The notes beneath the pieces are model-generated. The model ran no database searches. It was given only the letters and a program-made list of their open reading frames with translations, and was not told the origin of the DNA. A DNA stretch of 39,257 nucleotides from a virus, in IMG/VR virus record IMGVR_UViG_3300008105_000027, positions 1 to 39,257 of that record; one strand, given 5' to 3'. The position numbers were made by a program, and so were the translations under genes. Numbering within the stretch: the stretch's first letter is position 1; each line of letters starts with the position of its first letter. Of the stretch, positions 6,392-13,466 are shown piece by piece.

Positions 6392-8173
6392 TTAATGAGT
6401 TTCTTTCCAAGAATTCCCAACTTTATACTCACCGTCCATTTTACATCTCATTTTAAAATCTTCACCGGCCTTAATAATACCATCTCTAAATAATGATCCT
6501 ATCTTCTCTGCTATCTCTGGTCTGCATTCTATCTGCGCTTCGTCGTGTATGTTTCCCACGTAGTTGTAATCTGTTCCTAGTAAGAACCCTTCTTTAGTGT
6601 ATAGCTCATATGAATTTATTAATGCCTGCTTCATTATTATAGCGCCAGCTGATTGTATTAAAAGGTTCAAGGCTGAGTATTCTTTTCTCGGATGTAGTGG
6701 CCTTCCATCTAAACCATTAAGATATTTCCGTTTTAGAAATACGTTCTGTACATCCTTAAGTAATTCTGAGTATCCAGTGAATTGTTCTTCAATTGTGTGG
6801 CGTAGCTGTGTACCAAGACGCATAAGCTTTACCGGATCCCTCTCTGCGACACCCATGTCATCGGCCTTAATCTTTCCTAACTTAGCATTACCAGCTCCAT
6901 ACACCAGTGCATATATCATGGTCTTAGCACTATCACGTTTAGCTAATCCTGCAAGATCTTTGTTACGTGTGTGTACGTCGCCACTTTCTACCTCGATTGC
7001 AAATAAGCCTTTATCGTAGAATGATAGATAGTGTCCTAGTACTCTTAGTTCTAAGGATGATGCGTCACAGCCTACTAGCTTAAAGCCTTCACGAGGCTTC
7101 CACAAATCACGCATACGTAAATCCTTTTTATCTACCTGTGCTAGATTAGGTTTGGAGTGTGTACATCTAGAGGTGTTTGCCCCGTTGGTTATAACATCTC
7201 CGTGCACTCTTCCTGTGCGGTGATTAACACACTTAATCCACGCATATTGTCCGTCGTTTATCATACCTATTTGTTTCTGAAGTCTAAACATTCTCGCAGC
7301 AATAGCAGATGATTCAGTACCTATAGAGTCTAGGATTTTCTCATTAATTTCTGGCTGTCCTGCTTCGGTAAACTCTTTTGGTACCCACCCTAATTCCTTG
7401 AAGTATGCTATTAATTGTAGTCTACTGGTTGGATTAGGGTCAGTAAATTTAAACTCCTTAGTTACTACCTTTTTGTTAGAAGTATATGTATATGAGGTAT
7501 CATTCTCTGACAGAAGGGCACCTTTCTTAATGACTGTTTTATAATGCGTTAAATCCTTTTGTGCTGGCATTAATGAACTTAATTTCTCTCTGAGTTCTTG
7601 GTACTCTATATTTAATTCGTCGTATAACTTCTTAGCTCCATCTACGTCTAACGTGAATCCAGCCATGATTTGTTGGTTAATTAGATAGGCGAACTTGTGC
7701 TCTATGGTTATGAAGGTAGCGTTGATATCTACTTCAGATATAAGATGGTTATAAAGTTTTTCGGTTACTACTACGTCCTGTATACAATACTTCACCATTT
7801 CTTCAGAGTATTGACTAAAATCATTAAACTCCGATTTATGTACGCCTAATCTTTGTCCCCAAGCGTTAAGGCTATGTCCGTTCTCCCGATCTGGGAGTAA
7901 GGCCCTACTTATTAGTATAGTATCAACTACTTTGGTAAAGTCATACTTTACATTATACAATCTTTTTAAACAAGGTAGGTCGTACATCATTATGTTATGA
8001 CCAACTATCCTATCAGCTTTATCTAATATAGATTGTAATTCTACTAAGTGCTCTGGGTTCTTAAATGGTGTGAAGGTTCTTGTGGCTGTACCATTGCTGA
8101 CTACTACGCACCAAACATCTGTAGCGTCTAAGAGTAATCCGTTTGCCTCAATGTCTAGAAAGTATGTCTTCAT
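6392..8173 (-). CDS. DNA polymerase, family A (T7 type)
   Basis: A 593-residue replicative polymerase with an N-terminal proofreading 3'-5' exonuclease: DIEANG (D7, E9), GHNIMMYD (58-65) and YCIQDVV (D133). The polymerase domain has motif A GCDASSLELR (D370), motif B RDSAKTMIYALVYGAG (413-428) and motif C NIHDEAQIE (H543, D544, E545). Length is shorter than T7 gp5 (704), so the thioredoxin-binding insertion of T7 is probably missing or reduced. It would work with the gp4-like primase-helicase. An AAGG site precedes the ATG. Confidence 0.95.
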   Translation of the reverse strand: MKTYFLDIEANGLLLDATDVWCVVVSNGTATRTFTPFKNPEHLVELQSILDKADRIVGHNIMMYDLPCLKRLYNVKYDFTKVVDTILISRALLPDRENGHSLNAWGQRLGVHKSEFNDFSQYSEEMVKYCIQDVVVTEKLYNHLISEVDINATFITIEHKFAYLINQQIMAGFTLDVDGAKKLYDELNIEYQELREKLSSLMPAQKDLTHYKTVIKKGALLSENDTSYTYTSNKKVVTKEFKFTDPNPTSRLQLIAYFKELGWVPKEFTEAGQPEINEKILDSIGTESSAIAARMFRLQKQIGMINDGQYAWIKCVNHRTGRVHGDVITNGANTSRCTHSKPNLAQVDKKDLRMRDLWKPREGFKLVGCDASSLELRVLGHYLSFYDKGLFAIEVESGDVHTRNKDLAGLAKRDSAKTMIYALVYGAGNAKLGKIKADDMGVAERDPVKLMRLGTQLRHTIEEQFTGYSELLKDVQNVFLKRKYLNGLDGRPLHPRKEYSALNLLIQSAGAIIMKQALINSYELYTKEGFLLGTDYNYVGNIHDEAQIECRPEIAEKIGSLFRDGIIKAGEDFKMRCKMDGEYKVGNSWKETH

Positions 8174-8193
8174 GGTACAACCTTATAAGTTAT

Positions 8194-8664
8194 TTAGAAG
8201 TCGAAGCCGTCTCCTGTTGGTGCAAAGGCTTTATCTGATTTTTTAAATCCAGGTGCCTGGGCTACTGACTTAACTGCGGCTTGTCTTCCCATTGCCTTTT
8301 CTCCGTCATCATCTTCAGCAGGAATGCCTAACATTGCCTGTAGTCCGTATCTTCTAGCGTATGTTATTGCACTACCTAAGGCCTGTGGGTCGTTCTGTTT
8401 AGCTACAACTACGGGCGTGGTACCAGATATAAACTCACCACTTTCGTGTACTAGCGTTGTCTCTACTCCTGCTTCTGTTACTATCTGTAGGAACGCGATT
8501 CCGTTTTTAAGTAATGGCTCTTTGACTACAGAGACTACCTCTGCTAAGTCGGCGTATTTAGATTTAAAGAATGGGTTAGCTGCATCTTTCTTAGCTGATC
8601 CCATTGCTAGCTGTGCTTTTACTAGAGCGGTAGCTAACTTACCTATTGATTCACTTCTATTCAT
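8194..8664 (-). CDS. ERF-family single-strand annealing protein
   Basis: A 156-residue protein with the ERF signature: KDAANPFFKSKYADLAEVV near the N-terminus, then GSAITYARRYGLQAMLGI and DDDGEKA. These proteins anneal complementary single strands and pair with a 5'-3' exonuclease; the YqaJ-like nuclease nearby (9593) is the obvious partner. The C-terminal tail ends GDGFDF, a short acidic-hydrophobic tip. Ribosome site AGGGGGA. It lies between the polymerase and the exported ClpP-like gene in the leftward operon. Confidence 0.9.
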   Translation of the reverse strand: MNRSESIGKLATALVKAQLAMGSAKKDAANPFFKSKYADLAEVVSVVKEPLLKNGIAFLQIVTEAGVETTLVHESGEFISGTTPVVVAKQNDPQALGSAITYARRYGLQAMLGIPAEDDDGEKAMGRQAAVKSVAQAPGFKKSDKAFAPTGDGFDF

Positions 8665-8673
8665 AGTTTCCCC

Positions 8674-9258
8674 CTATAATATTTTTACTCTGTTATGTCC
8701 TATTCTCTCACGAATCTCAGTAGATGTCAAGATAATATCCATACCATTAATGTATGCGAACTTCTGTTCTTCTGTGAGTGCTTTACGTGCTGATGTACTA
8801 TTTAGTAAGTACTTGTTAAATGCTGTATTAAATTTAGGCTCAGTTACTAATAGCCCATCCCTATCTGCTATACGTGGGGTGTGGAATAGAACCACTGCTG
8901 GACTATTTATGTATATATGATCTGCGTGAGCTAGTATGATTGCCCCGGCAGACATTACATATTTAGGTACAATGATATCGAAGCTTCCTGTAATGCTTCT
9001 CAGTAGAGCAATTACATCTACCATAGATTCTAATTCTCCGCCATAAGTAGTTAGATTAATGCAGGGTTTGGAAACCTTTCCCAACAGCTGTTTCTTTACA
9101 CTATCTACCATTTGCTGGTTTACCTCACCATTATATATTACACATGAATTAGCATCGATAGGCTCTGGCTCGGCGTATTGATAAGCAGTATAAAGCATTG
9201 ATGTGGATATTGCCACTGCGCTTACTAATACTATTGCTTGTTTGAATATTGTATTCAT
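8674..9258 (-). CDS. ClpP/SppA-fold serine protease with N-terminal membrane or signal segment
   Basis: A 194-residue protein. Residues 8-25 are hydrophobic (IVLVSAVAISTSMLYTAY) after a short KQ-containing start, so the rest is probably periplasmic, anchored or secreted. The body has the ClpP/crotonase-like layout: NLTTYGGELESM (oxyanion region), KYVMSAGAIILA (nucleophile S103), VVLFHTPR (H126) and GMDIIL (D174), spaced as in ClpP. It is too divergent to call ClpP itself; SppA-like or NfeD-like membrane proteases are alternatives. It sits next to ERF, and the canonical ClpP is 1.6 kb upstream. Target unknown. Confidence 0.75.
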   Translation of the reverse strand: MNTIFKQAIVLVSAVAISTSMLYTAYQYAEPEPIDANSCVIYNGEVNQQMVDSVKKQLLGKVSKPCINLTTYGGELESMVDVIALLRSITGSFDIIVPKYVMSAGAIILAHADHIYINSPAVVLFHTPRIADRDGLLVTEPKFNTAFNKYLLNSTSARKALTEEQKFAYINGMDIILTSTEIRERIGHNRVKIL

Positions 9259-9266
9259 ATTATCCT

Positions 9267-9533
9267 CTATATCAGAGATCTAACTACTAGATTATCATAT
9301 AATTTTAAGTAGTCAATATCTATTTGTTTACATATATCTCTTAGATAGTCGCTATTAAAAAATTCCTTAGCGTCTTTTCTTAGAAATCTATCTGAAGATT
9401 GTAAGTCTATTATACCGTAAACAATTACTGCTAACCACAGTCTTTTATATTCGGATCCGTAATCATCTTGTCTAAGCTGGTTCTTTCTAAGTGTATCTAA
9501 TATCTCTAGTAAATCGCTTACATTAGTTTTCAT
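9267..9533 (-). CDS. Hypothetical protein, 88 aa
   Basis: A helical protein starting MKTNVSDLLEILDTLRKNQL, with charged and aromatic residues and no membrane segment. The start at 9533 is preferred because GAGG lies 9-12 bases upstream; a longer frame to 9554 includes that site. It is the first gene after a minus-strand promoter-like sequence at 9563-9589. Function unknown. Confidence 0.65.
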   Translation of the reverse strand: MKTNVSDLLEILDTLRKNQLRQDDYGSEYKRLWLAVIVYGIIDLQSSDRFLRKDAKEFFNSDYLRDICKQIDIDYLKLYDNLVVRSLI

Positions 9534-9562
9534 CTTATATATCCTCATGTACATATAACTAT

Positions 9563-9589
9563 ATTATATCAGTATGTACAAAAAGTCAA
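9563..9589 (-). promoter_or_regulatory. Promoter-like sequence with two TGTACA palindromes
   Basis: On the minus strand, TTGACT (9584-9589) is followed 15 bases later by a perfect TATAAT (9563-9568). The spacing is shorter than ideal, so an activator may be needed. TGTACA palindromes occur at 9549-9554 and 9575-9580, on both sides of the -10, and could be operator half-sites. Confidence 0.4.
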
Positions 9590-9592
9590 GAA

Positions 9593-10246
9593 CTAATTAT
9601 ATAGCAGTTCTATACCGTCGTATATATGCTGTAGGATAATTCTTTTACTAGGTTGATGCACTACAAAGTTCTTATTATTCTCTAAACAATTCCAAAATCT
9701 ATTGGTCTCTTCTAGTATAAGATCATGTATTATTTTATTAGGTTGTATCTCATATCCTATTCCAGGAAATGGGGCGGTAAGGCTTAGACAAGCCAGGATA
9801 CCTGACTTATATCCACTAATCATTAATTGAGTCTGTACCTGTAGAATGTATGCAATGGGTGGATTTGAATCCCACTCACGTATTTTCTCTATTGTAGTCT
9901 TAGCCTCTACTATATGATTACCTTCTTCACTAATTATATAGCCATCTAAGCTTGCCGATATCTTAACGGTATCATGCGCAATCATTACTACATTACCGTC
10001 TCCGGGTTGTTTAGCAATAATACCTCGTTCACGTAAATCCATAAATACAGAACTCTCAAAGATTCTTCCTGCGCGCATATGTATACTATCAAATGGCGGC
10101 TCAGGTATGAGTTTGGATTTGATTAGTTTATTGGCTGACTTATATGGATTCAATCCAAATAAAGATGCAACTTCGGTAGCAGTTAAATACTGTCTACGTT
10201 TGTGTAGCCACTCTGGAGAACCGTTGGTAAATTTAAATACTTGCAT
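9593..10246 (-). CDS. YqaJ-like recombination exonuclease
   Basis: A 217-residue PD-(D/E)XK nuclease. GSPEWLHKRRQYLTATEVAS at the N-terminus is the YqaJ/lambda-exonuclease hallmark. Later come GRIFESSVF (Glu), SASLDGYI (catalytic Asp near 101), IVEAKTT (E114, K116) and YILQVQTQLM. It would resect double-strand ends 5'-3' so the ERF protein can anneal the single strands. GGGGTAGG lies right against the ATG, an unusually short spacing, so initiation may be inefficient. Divergent from the plus-strand DUF1064 gene. Confidence 0.85.
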   Translation of the reverse strand: MQVFKFTNGSPEWLHKRRQYLTATEVASLFGLNPYKSANKLIKSKLIPEPPFDSIHMRAGRIFESSVFMDLRERGIIAKQPGDGNVVMIAHDTVKISASLDGYIISEEGNHIVEAKTTIEKIREWDSNPPIAYILQVQTQLMISGYKSGILACLSLTAPFPGIGYEIQPNKIIHDLILEETNRFWNCLENNKNFVVHQPSKRIILQHIYDGIELLYN

Positions 10247-10307
10247 CCTACCCCATTTGTATGGTAATATGTATCATCACTATTCAGTGTAACACAGAGG
10301 ATGTATA

Positions 10308-10682
10308 ATGTCAACAAGATTTACTAAACGATCTAGATTTAATAACGTAAAGGTTACTGTTAATGGTCGTAAGTATGACTCAAGGTCTGAGGCTGAGTAC
10401 GCAATGACACTAGTGAGGATGCTAGAGCTTAAGCAGATAAAAAGTATCAAGGAACAAGTAAGATATGCATTACCTAATATGGATGGTAAGTTAAAGATGG
10501 CTTACATTGCAGATTTTGTAGTTATAGGTAATAGTGGTAAGGAATATATAATAGATGTCAAGGGTATGTTAACTCCTGAGATGAAGGTCAAGATGGCGTA
10601 TTTTCAAACATATCACAATAAAAAAGTCCAGCTGGTTTTTACAACTGGACCTAAAGCTTTCGATGTATCGTTCTTAATATAA
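10308..10682 (+). CDS. DUF1064-type nuclease
   Basis: A 124-residue protein, very basic at the N-terminus. It carries KYDSRSEAEYAMTL (E28/E30), AYIADFVV (D69) and YIIDVKGM (D83, K85), the Asp...Asp-x-Lys pattern of a small PD-(D/E)XK fold as in DUF1064 proteins, which phages may use as a Holliday-junction or branched-DNA endonuclease. It is the only plus-strand gene inside the leftward replication block. It starts 61 bases from the divergent YqaJ gene with an AGAGGATG ribosome site, and its stop overlaps a leftward micro-gene by nine bases. Confidence 0.8.
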   Translation: MSTRFTKRSRFNNVKVTVNGRKYDSRSEAEYAMTLVRMLELKQIKSIKEQVRYALPNMDGKLKMAYIADFVVIGNSGKEYIIDVKGMLTPEMKVKMAYFQTYHNKKVQLVFTTGPKAFDVSFLI

Positions 10683-10784
10683 TTTAATACCAAACGTAAT
10701 TGCTAGATAGAGGAATGTTATCATACCTACTATATAGGATGGTAATATAATAAACACTAGTATATTTCTTAATTTAGTTATCAT
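10674..10784 (-). CDS. Micro membrane peptide, 36 aa
   Basis: Begins MITKLRNILVFIILPSYIVG and continues as a second hydrophobic run to FGIKLY, so a basic N-terminus is followed by one long or two short membrane segments. Its ATG overlaps the stop of the 32-residue peptide gene (ATGA). Its end overlaps the plus-strand DUF1064 stop. Function unknown; a small membrane effector is possible. Confidence 0.5.
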   Translation of the reverse strand: MITKLRNILVFIILPSYIVGMITFLYLAITFGIKLY

Positions 10785-10879
10785 TGTATAAGCCCTGATA
10801 AAATTATAAACATTACTATATAAGTGAATGAGGATACTAAGAACATCAAAAACATTATATATTCATTTCTATTATCCAT
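10781..10879 (-). CDS. Micro membrane peptide, 32 aa
   Basis: Begins MDNRNEYIMFLMFLVSSFTY, a charged start then a hydrophobic helix to ILSGLIQ. AGAGGT lies just upstream of the ATG. It lies directly after the ClpP gene in the leftward operon, with the start only two bases beyond the ClpP stop. One of several single-helix peptides; function unknown. Confidence 0.5.
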   Translation of the reverse strand: MDNRNEYIMFLMFLVSSFTYIVMFIILSGLIQ

Positions 10880-10881
10880 AA

Positions 10882-11472
10882 CTACCTCTTTTTCATTATT
10901 GAATCTACTAGGCCGTAATTAACTGATGCCTCTGCATCCAACCATAAATCTCTTGTAGTATCTTTTAGGATCTTACCAAGTGTGTGACCAGTATTATCAG
11001 CTAATATTTGCATAAGTTTTTTGTTAAGTTTTTTAGTGTGTTCGAACGATGCTTCCATATCCTGTACGTTACCACGCGTTCCTGCTGAAACCTGATGTAG
11101 CATGAACTGAGCATTTGGTAATATAAACCTTTTACCTAATGTTCCTGAGGAAGCTATTACTGAGCCCATAGAGCATGCGTATCCAGTTACAACTGTAACT
11201 ACGTCTGGCTTGATTAGATTCATCGTATCTACTATAGATGTTCCTGATACTACGCATCCACCAGGTGAGTTAATGTACATATAAATATCAGCATTCTTAT
11301 CTTCTGATTCTAATAATAATAACTGGGCTATTATATCATCAGACATTAAATGATTAACTTCGCCATTAACAAATATGATGCGTTCCCTGAGTAATCTGGA
11401 ATAAACATCCATGGCTTTGACACCCTTGTCGCTTACTTCGTATGTTGTTGGTATAATTCTATTGTTGGTCAT
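10882..11472 (-). CDS. clpP: ATP-dependent Clp protease proteolytic subunit
   Basis: A 196-residue canonical ClpP: MDVYSRLLRERIIFVNGEV near the N-terminus, YINSPGG (67-72), GYACSMGS (nucleophile S101), FMLHQ (H126) and TTRDLWLDAEASVNYGLVD (D175). Length and triad spacing match bacterial ClpP. It would form the tetradecameric chamber and needs an AAA+ unfoldase; the phage ClpX-like protein (14639) with its IGF loop is the likely partner, though host ClpX or ClpA could also serve. Start at 11472 has GAGG at -8; the frame reaches 11490. Its start overlaps the HNH gene end. Confidence 0.9.
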   Translation of the reverse strand: MTNNRIIPTTYEVSDKGVKAMDVYSRLLRERIIFVNGEVNHLMSDDIIAQLLLLESEDKNADIYMYINSPGGCVVSGTSIVDTMNLIKPDVVTVVTGYACSMGSVIASSGTLGKRFILPNAQFMLHQVSAGTRGNVQDMEASFEHTKKLNKKLMQILADNTGHTLGKILKDTTRDLWLDAEASVNYGLVDSIMKKR

Positions 11473-12133
11473 CGTTATCCTCATGATCAATTACTTTAGG
11501 TTCTTCTTTGGCTGGTATACTGTATTGTATCACATAATTCTTAACATCTTCGTTCTTGGTTTCTATACTAGCCTTACGTGGTGTTTGGTATACAGATAGT
11601 TCCTTAGCTAATTTCATTGCTGTACTTAAGTCTAAGTTAAGCTTACTACCATTTTTCAATATCAATTGTTGGAACTTAACTGCATCCCCATCAGCTTCAT
11701 CAAATATTGCATTGAGTGTGGCCTGCTGATCTTTAGCTATCTTAACAGTTTTAGGTCTACCATTAGCATTTCCTGAAACACCTTTAACGAACTTACCTCT
11801 ATTACGTATTGAGGTAAGACCTTCTATATCTTTTATAGTTATAGATCCAGGCTCTGCCTCATAACGTATATCATTACCTTTTTCTTTATTCTGTGCGTGA
11901 GTTATAACCTGTAAGTTAGCTGGTACGTGTAGTCCGCATACTATTGGATTATTAACTGGTATTATATGATCTACTTCATGCTGTACGCCTGTTGTTGCGC
12001 TTAGATGTTTTGCTAAATCATAGAACTTATTAATATGTGTCTTTTGTTCTACTGTTAGCCAGGAAGGGGTAGCTGATTTAAGGCTATCCCTACGTCCGGC
12101 GCATTTATCTTTGTTTTTATTTATGTCTGCCAT
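11459..12133 (-). CDS. HNH endonuclease fused to a DUF5681-like motif
   Basis: A 224-residue protein. Residues 50-85 carry the HNH core: QHEVDHIIPV (H52, D55, H56), GLHVPANLQVI (N73) and HAQNKEKGN (N82). Residues 114-128 read KFVKGVSGNANGRPK, the DUF5681 signature found at the N-terminus of some putative small-terminase or DNA-binding proteins. A helical, acidic C-terminus follows. Phage HNH proteins often help packaging. No other small terminase was recognised, so this protein may combine a nicking activity with a TerS-like role. That is inference. It could also be a plain homing-type nuclease. Confidence 0.7.
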   Translation of the reverse strand: MADINKNKDKCAGRRDSLKSATPSWLTVEQKTHINKFYDLAKHLSATTGVQHEVDHIIPVNNPIVCGLHVPANLQVITHAQNKEKGNDIRYEAEPGSITIKDIEGLTSIRNRGKFVKGVSGNANGRPKTVKIAKDQQATLNAIFDEADGDAVKFQQLILKNGSKLNLDLSTAMKLAKELSVYQTPRKASIETKNEDVKNYVIQYSIPAKEEPKVIDHEDNDDQQ

Positions 12134-12230
12134 ATCTATGTGCCTTTCTTTCTGCTGATGTTTCTAGTGCAAGTTTTAGTGTTGCTGGTATTACTAAATA
12201 AGCTACGCTTACTAATATTAAAGTTGTCAT
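12117..12230 (-). CDS. Micro membrane peptide, 37 aa
   Basis: Begins MTTLILVSVAYLVIPATLKL and ends in a basic tail (SAERKAHRYGRHK), so one membrane helix with a positively charged C-terminus. AAGAGGT lies at about -11. Its last codons overlap the start of the HNH gene. A longer frame in another phase (12136-12321) crosses the end of the next gene and is treated as spurious. Confidence 0.5.
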   Translation of the reverse strand: MTTLILVSVAYLVIPATLKLALETSAERKAHRYGRHK

Positions 12231-12250
12231 CGTATTTACCTCTTATATTA

Positions 12251-12279
12251 AGTTTATTGTAATTTCTCAAGAATGTCAA
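12251..12279 (-). promoter_or_regulatory. Sigma70-type promoter, leftward
   Basis: On the minus strand, TTGACA (12274-12279) is 17 bases from TAAACT (12251-12256). It lies at the end of the 90-residue gene and would drive the micro-peptide, HNH and ClpP genes. Match to consensus only. Confidence 0.5.
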
Positions 12280-12526
12280 GAGAATCTTTATAGTGTCCAT
12301 ATATTTCTTTATACATCTCAAAGCTTACTACTTTGGATTTACTTGTGTGGGCTTTTAGTAATTCGTACATAGCTTCGTTATGTTGTACTTCGTCTTCTAA
12401 AGACTCTAAATAGCTATCTAATTCGGAACCTTTTACTAACATTACTTGGTTTTCTTCGTCATTTACTGCTACATCGCTCCAACCTAATGTGTCATCAGTT
12501 ACGAAATCTTTATAATATATAAACAT
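12254..12526 (-). CDS. Acidic hypothetical protein, 90 aa
   Basis: Starts MFIYYKDFVTDDTLGWSDVA and contains many Asp and Glu residues, with a helical second half ending DILEKLQ. Its strong net negative charge is like early phage inhibitors or DNA mimics, but no family is recognised. GGAGGAAG ribosome site upstream. Located between a two-helix membrane protein and the HNH/ClpP genes. Confidence 0.7.
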   Translation of the reverse strand: MFIYYKDFVTDDTLGWSDVAVNDEENQVMLVKGSELDSYLESLEDEVQHNEAMYELLKAHTSKSKVVSFEMYKEIYGHYKDSLDILEKLQ

Positions 12527-12535
12527 GGCTTCCTC

Positions 12536-12832
12536 CTATTGGAAAATTTTATTACGTTTTCTTTGTTGTATACTTTGTTTCATGTGTTCTTTGTGAGCTT
12601 CGTTATCGGCTCTTAAGTAACCATTGCTTAAATATACTTTAATACTGTAGGCACAAATTAAACCACCAACTATTAATAAGGTTAATATAACAAGTCTATA
12701 TATTACATATTGGTCTACAGTCAATACTTGGAAGTGTGTAAGTAGTTCACCAACCAACCAAGCTGCGTCTGCAGCTACTACACCCACGCCTGCTGCTGTG
12801 GCGATTATGAATGGGCTTTGAATCTTGGTCAT
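12536..12832 (-). CDS. Two-TM membrane protein, 98 aa
   Basis: Residues about 8-30 (FIIATAAGVGVVAADAAWLV) and 45-67 (RLVILTLLIVGGLICAYSI) are hydrophobic; the C-terminus is strongly basic (MKQSIQQRKRNKIFQ). The topology resembles small phage membrane proteins such as holin-like or superinfection proteins, but its position in the early leftward block argues against a classical lysis role. Function unknown. Confidence 0.6.
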   Translation of the reverse strand: MTKIQSPFIIATAAGVGVVAADAAWLVGELLTHFQVLTVDQYVIYRLVILTLLIVGGLICAYSIKVYLSNGYLRADNEAHKEHMKQSIQQRKRNKIFQ

Positions 12833-12880
12833 CTTATTTTCCTACTTTATTCTGTGAGGGTTAATTCCCTCTATAACTTA

Positions 12881-12909
12881 AGTATCGCTCTTTTCTAAAC
12901 CGAAGTCAA
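12881..12909 (-). promoter_or_regulatory. Sigma70-type promoter, leftward
   Basis: On the minus strand, TTGACT (12904-12909) is 17 bases from GATACT (12881-12886). It lies in the 87-base gap before the two-TM gene. A GAGGG-TTAATT-CCCTC hairpin (12856-12871) follows in the leader and might affect translation or stability. Match only. Confidence 0.5.
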
Positions 12910-12919
12910 TACATTTTAT

Positions 12920-13105
12920 TTAAAAATGTCTACCATCTTCAAAATGATTAGGCATGTCAGTATCTGAGCCGATTAAGCTCTGCTCTATACCTAATTCTGG
13001 TGCAAAGATATATATTAGAGTTATAAGTACTACAGCAATTATTACTAATGATAGTATTATTCTATTACTGTCCCTTTGTTGTGCTATATAAAATTCATCT
13101 AACAT
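12920..13105 (-). CDS. Single-TM protein, 61 aa
   Basis: N-terminus MLDEFYIAQQRDSNRIILSL, then a hydrophobic helix (ILSLVIIAVVLITLIYIFA), then an acidic soluble tail ending HFEDGRHF. Probably an inner-membrane protein. Third gene of the leftward block. Function unknown. Confidence 0.6.
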   Translation of the reverse strand: MLDEFYIAQQRDSNRIILSLVIIAVVLITLIYIFAPELGIEQSLIGSDTDMPNHFEDGRHF

Positions 13106-13109
13106 TTTA

Positions 13110-13190
13110 TTACCCCATTAATATTGTTACTACAATTATGCCTACATAACTTAAGAAGGCTACTAGTTTATATATTTCTGTTGAATTCAT
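13110..13190 (-). CDS. Micro membrane peptide, 26 aa
   Basis: Begins MNSTEIYKLVAFLSYVGIIV and ends VTILMG. A perfect AGGAGG ribosome site lies 5-6 bases upstream, which strongly supports translation despite the size. One membrane helix. Second gene of the leftward block. Confidence 0.6.
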   Translation of the reverse strand: MNSTEIYKLVAFLSYVGIIVVTILMG

Positions 13191-13209
13191 TTCTTCCTCC
13201 TGGCGACAC

Positions 13210-13311
13210 CTACCCGATTAAAGCTACAAGTAGAGTTACTCCTAGTATTATTAATACATATACTGTTACTGATCTTAGTGTTAGGTTTTCTAGTTCGTTA
13301 TTGTTTTTCAT
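13210..13311 (-). CDS. Micro membrane peptide, 33 aa
   Basis: Begins MKNNNELENLTLRSVTVYVL and continues IILGVTLLVALIG: a polar start and one hydrophobic helix. It is the first leftward frame after the divergent control region. Its ribosome site (AAGAG) is weaker than its neighbour's. Function unknown. Confidence 0.45.
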   Translation of the reverse strand: MKNNNELENLTLRSVTVYVLIILGVTLLVALIG

Positions 13312-13466
13312 TTTATTAACTCTTTGGTTATATTATTATTGTACTCCTAAAAAAATATCAATACAAGTAAAATCTTTAGTAGGCTCCTGTGCTAGGTGGA
13401 ACCTAGCTAGATTCAATATTCGTAAAAAGTCAAGTTATTTTTATACAATAATTATGTTACAAACCC
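13312..13466. promoter_or_regulatory. Divergent control region between the two early transcripts
   Basis: No gene is seen here. It separates the leftward block from the rightward promoter at 13467. On the minus strand TTGATA and TAATAA are spaced 17 bases apart (about 13325-13353), a fair leftward promoter. A perfect 7-bp hairpin or palindrome, GCTAGGT-GGA-ACCTAGC, is at 13391-13407. TTGACT is at 13428-13433 (minus) and TGTTACAA at 13455-13462. The AT-rich composition would also suit a replication origin; that is inference. Confidence 0.5.
13391..13407. repeat. Perfect inverted repeat, possible operator
   Basis: GCTAGGT and ACCTAGC are exact reverse complements separated by GGA. Located in the middle of the divergent control region, so it could bind a dimeric regulator or form a short hairpin in the leftward leader. 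No matching site was noticed elsewhere. Confidence 0.5.

Noticed and set aside
12136-12321. 61-codon minus-strand frame
   Set aside because: It overlaps the end of the 90-aa gene and competes with a 37-aa frame that has a better ribosome site.
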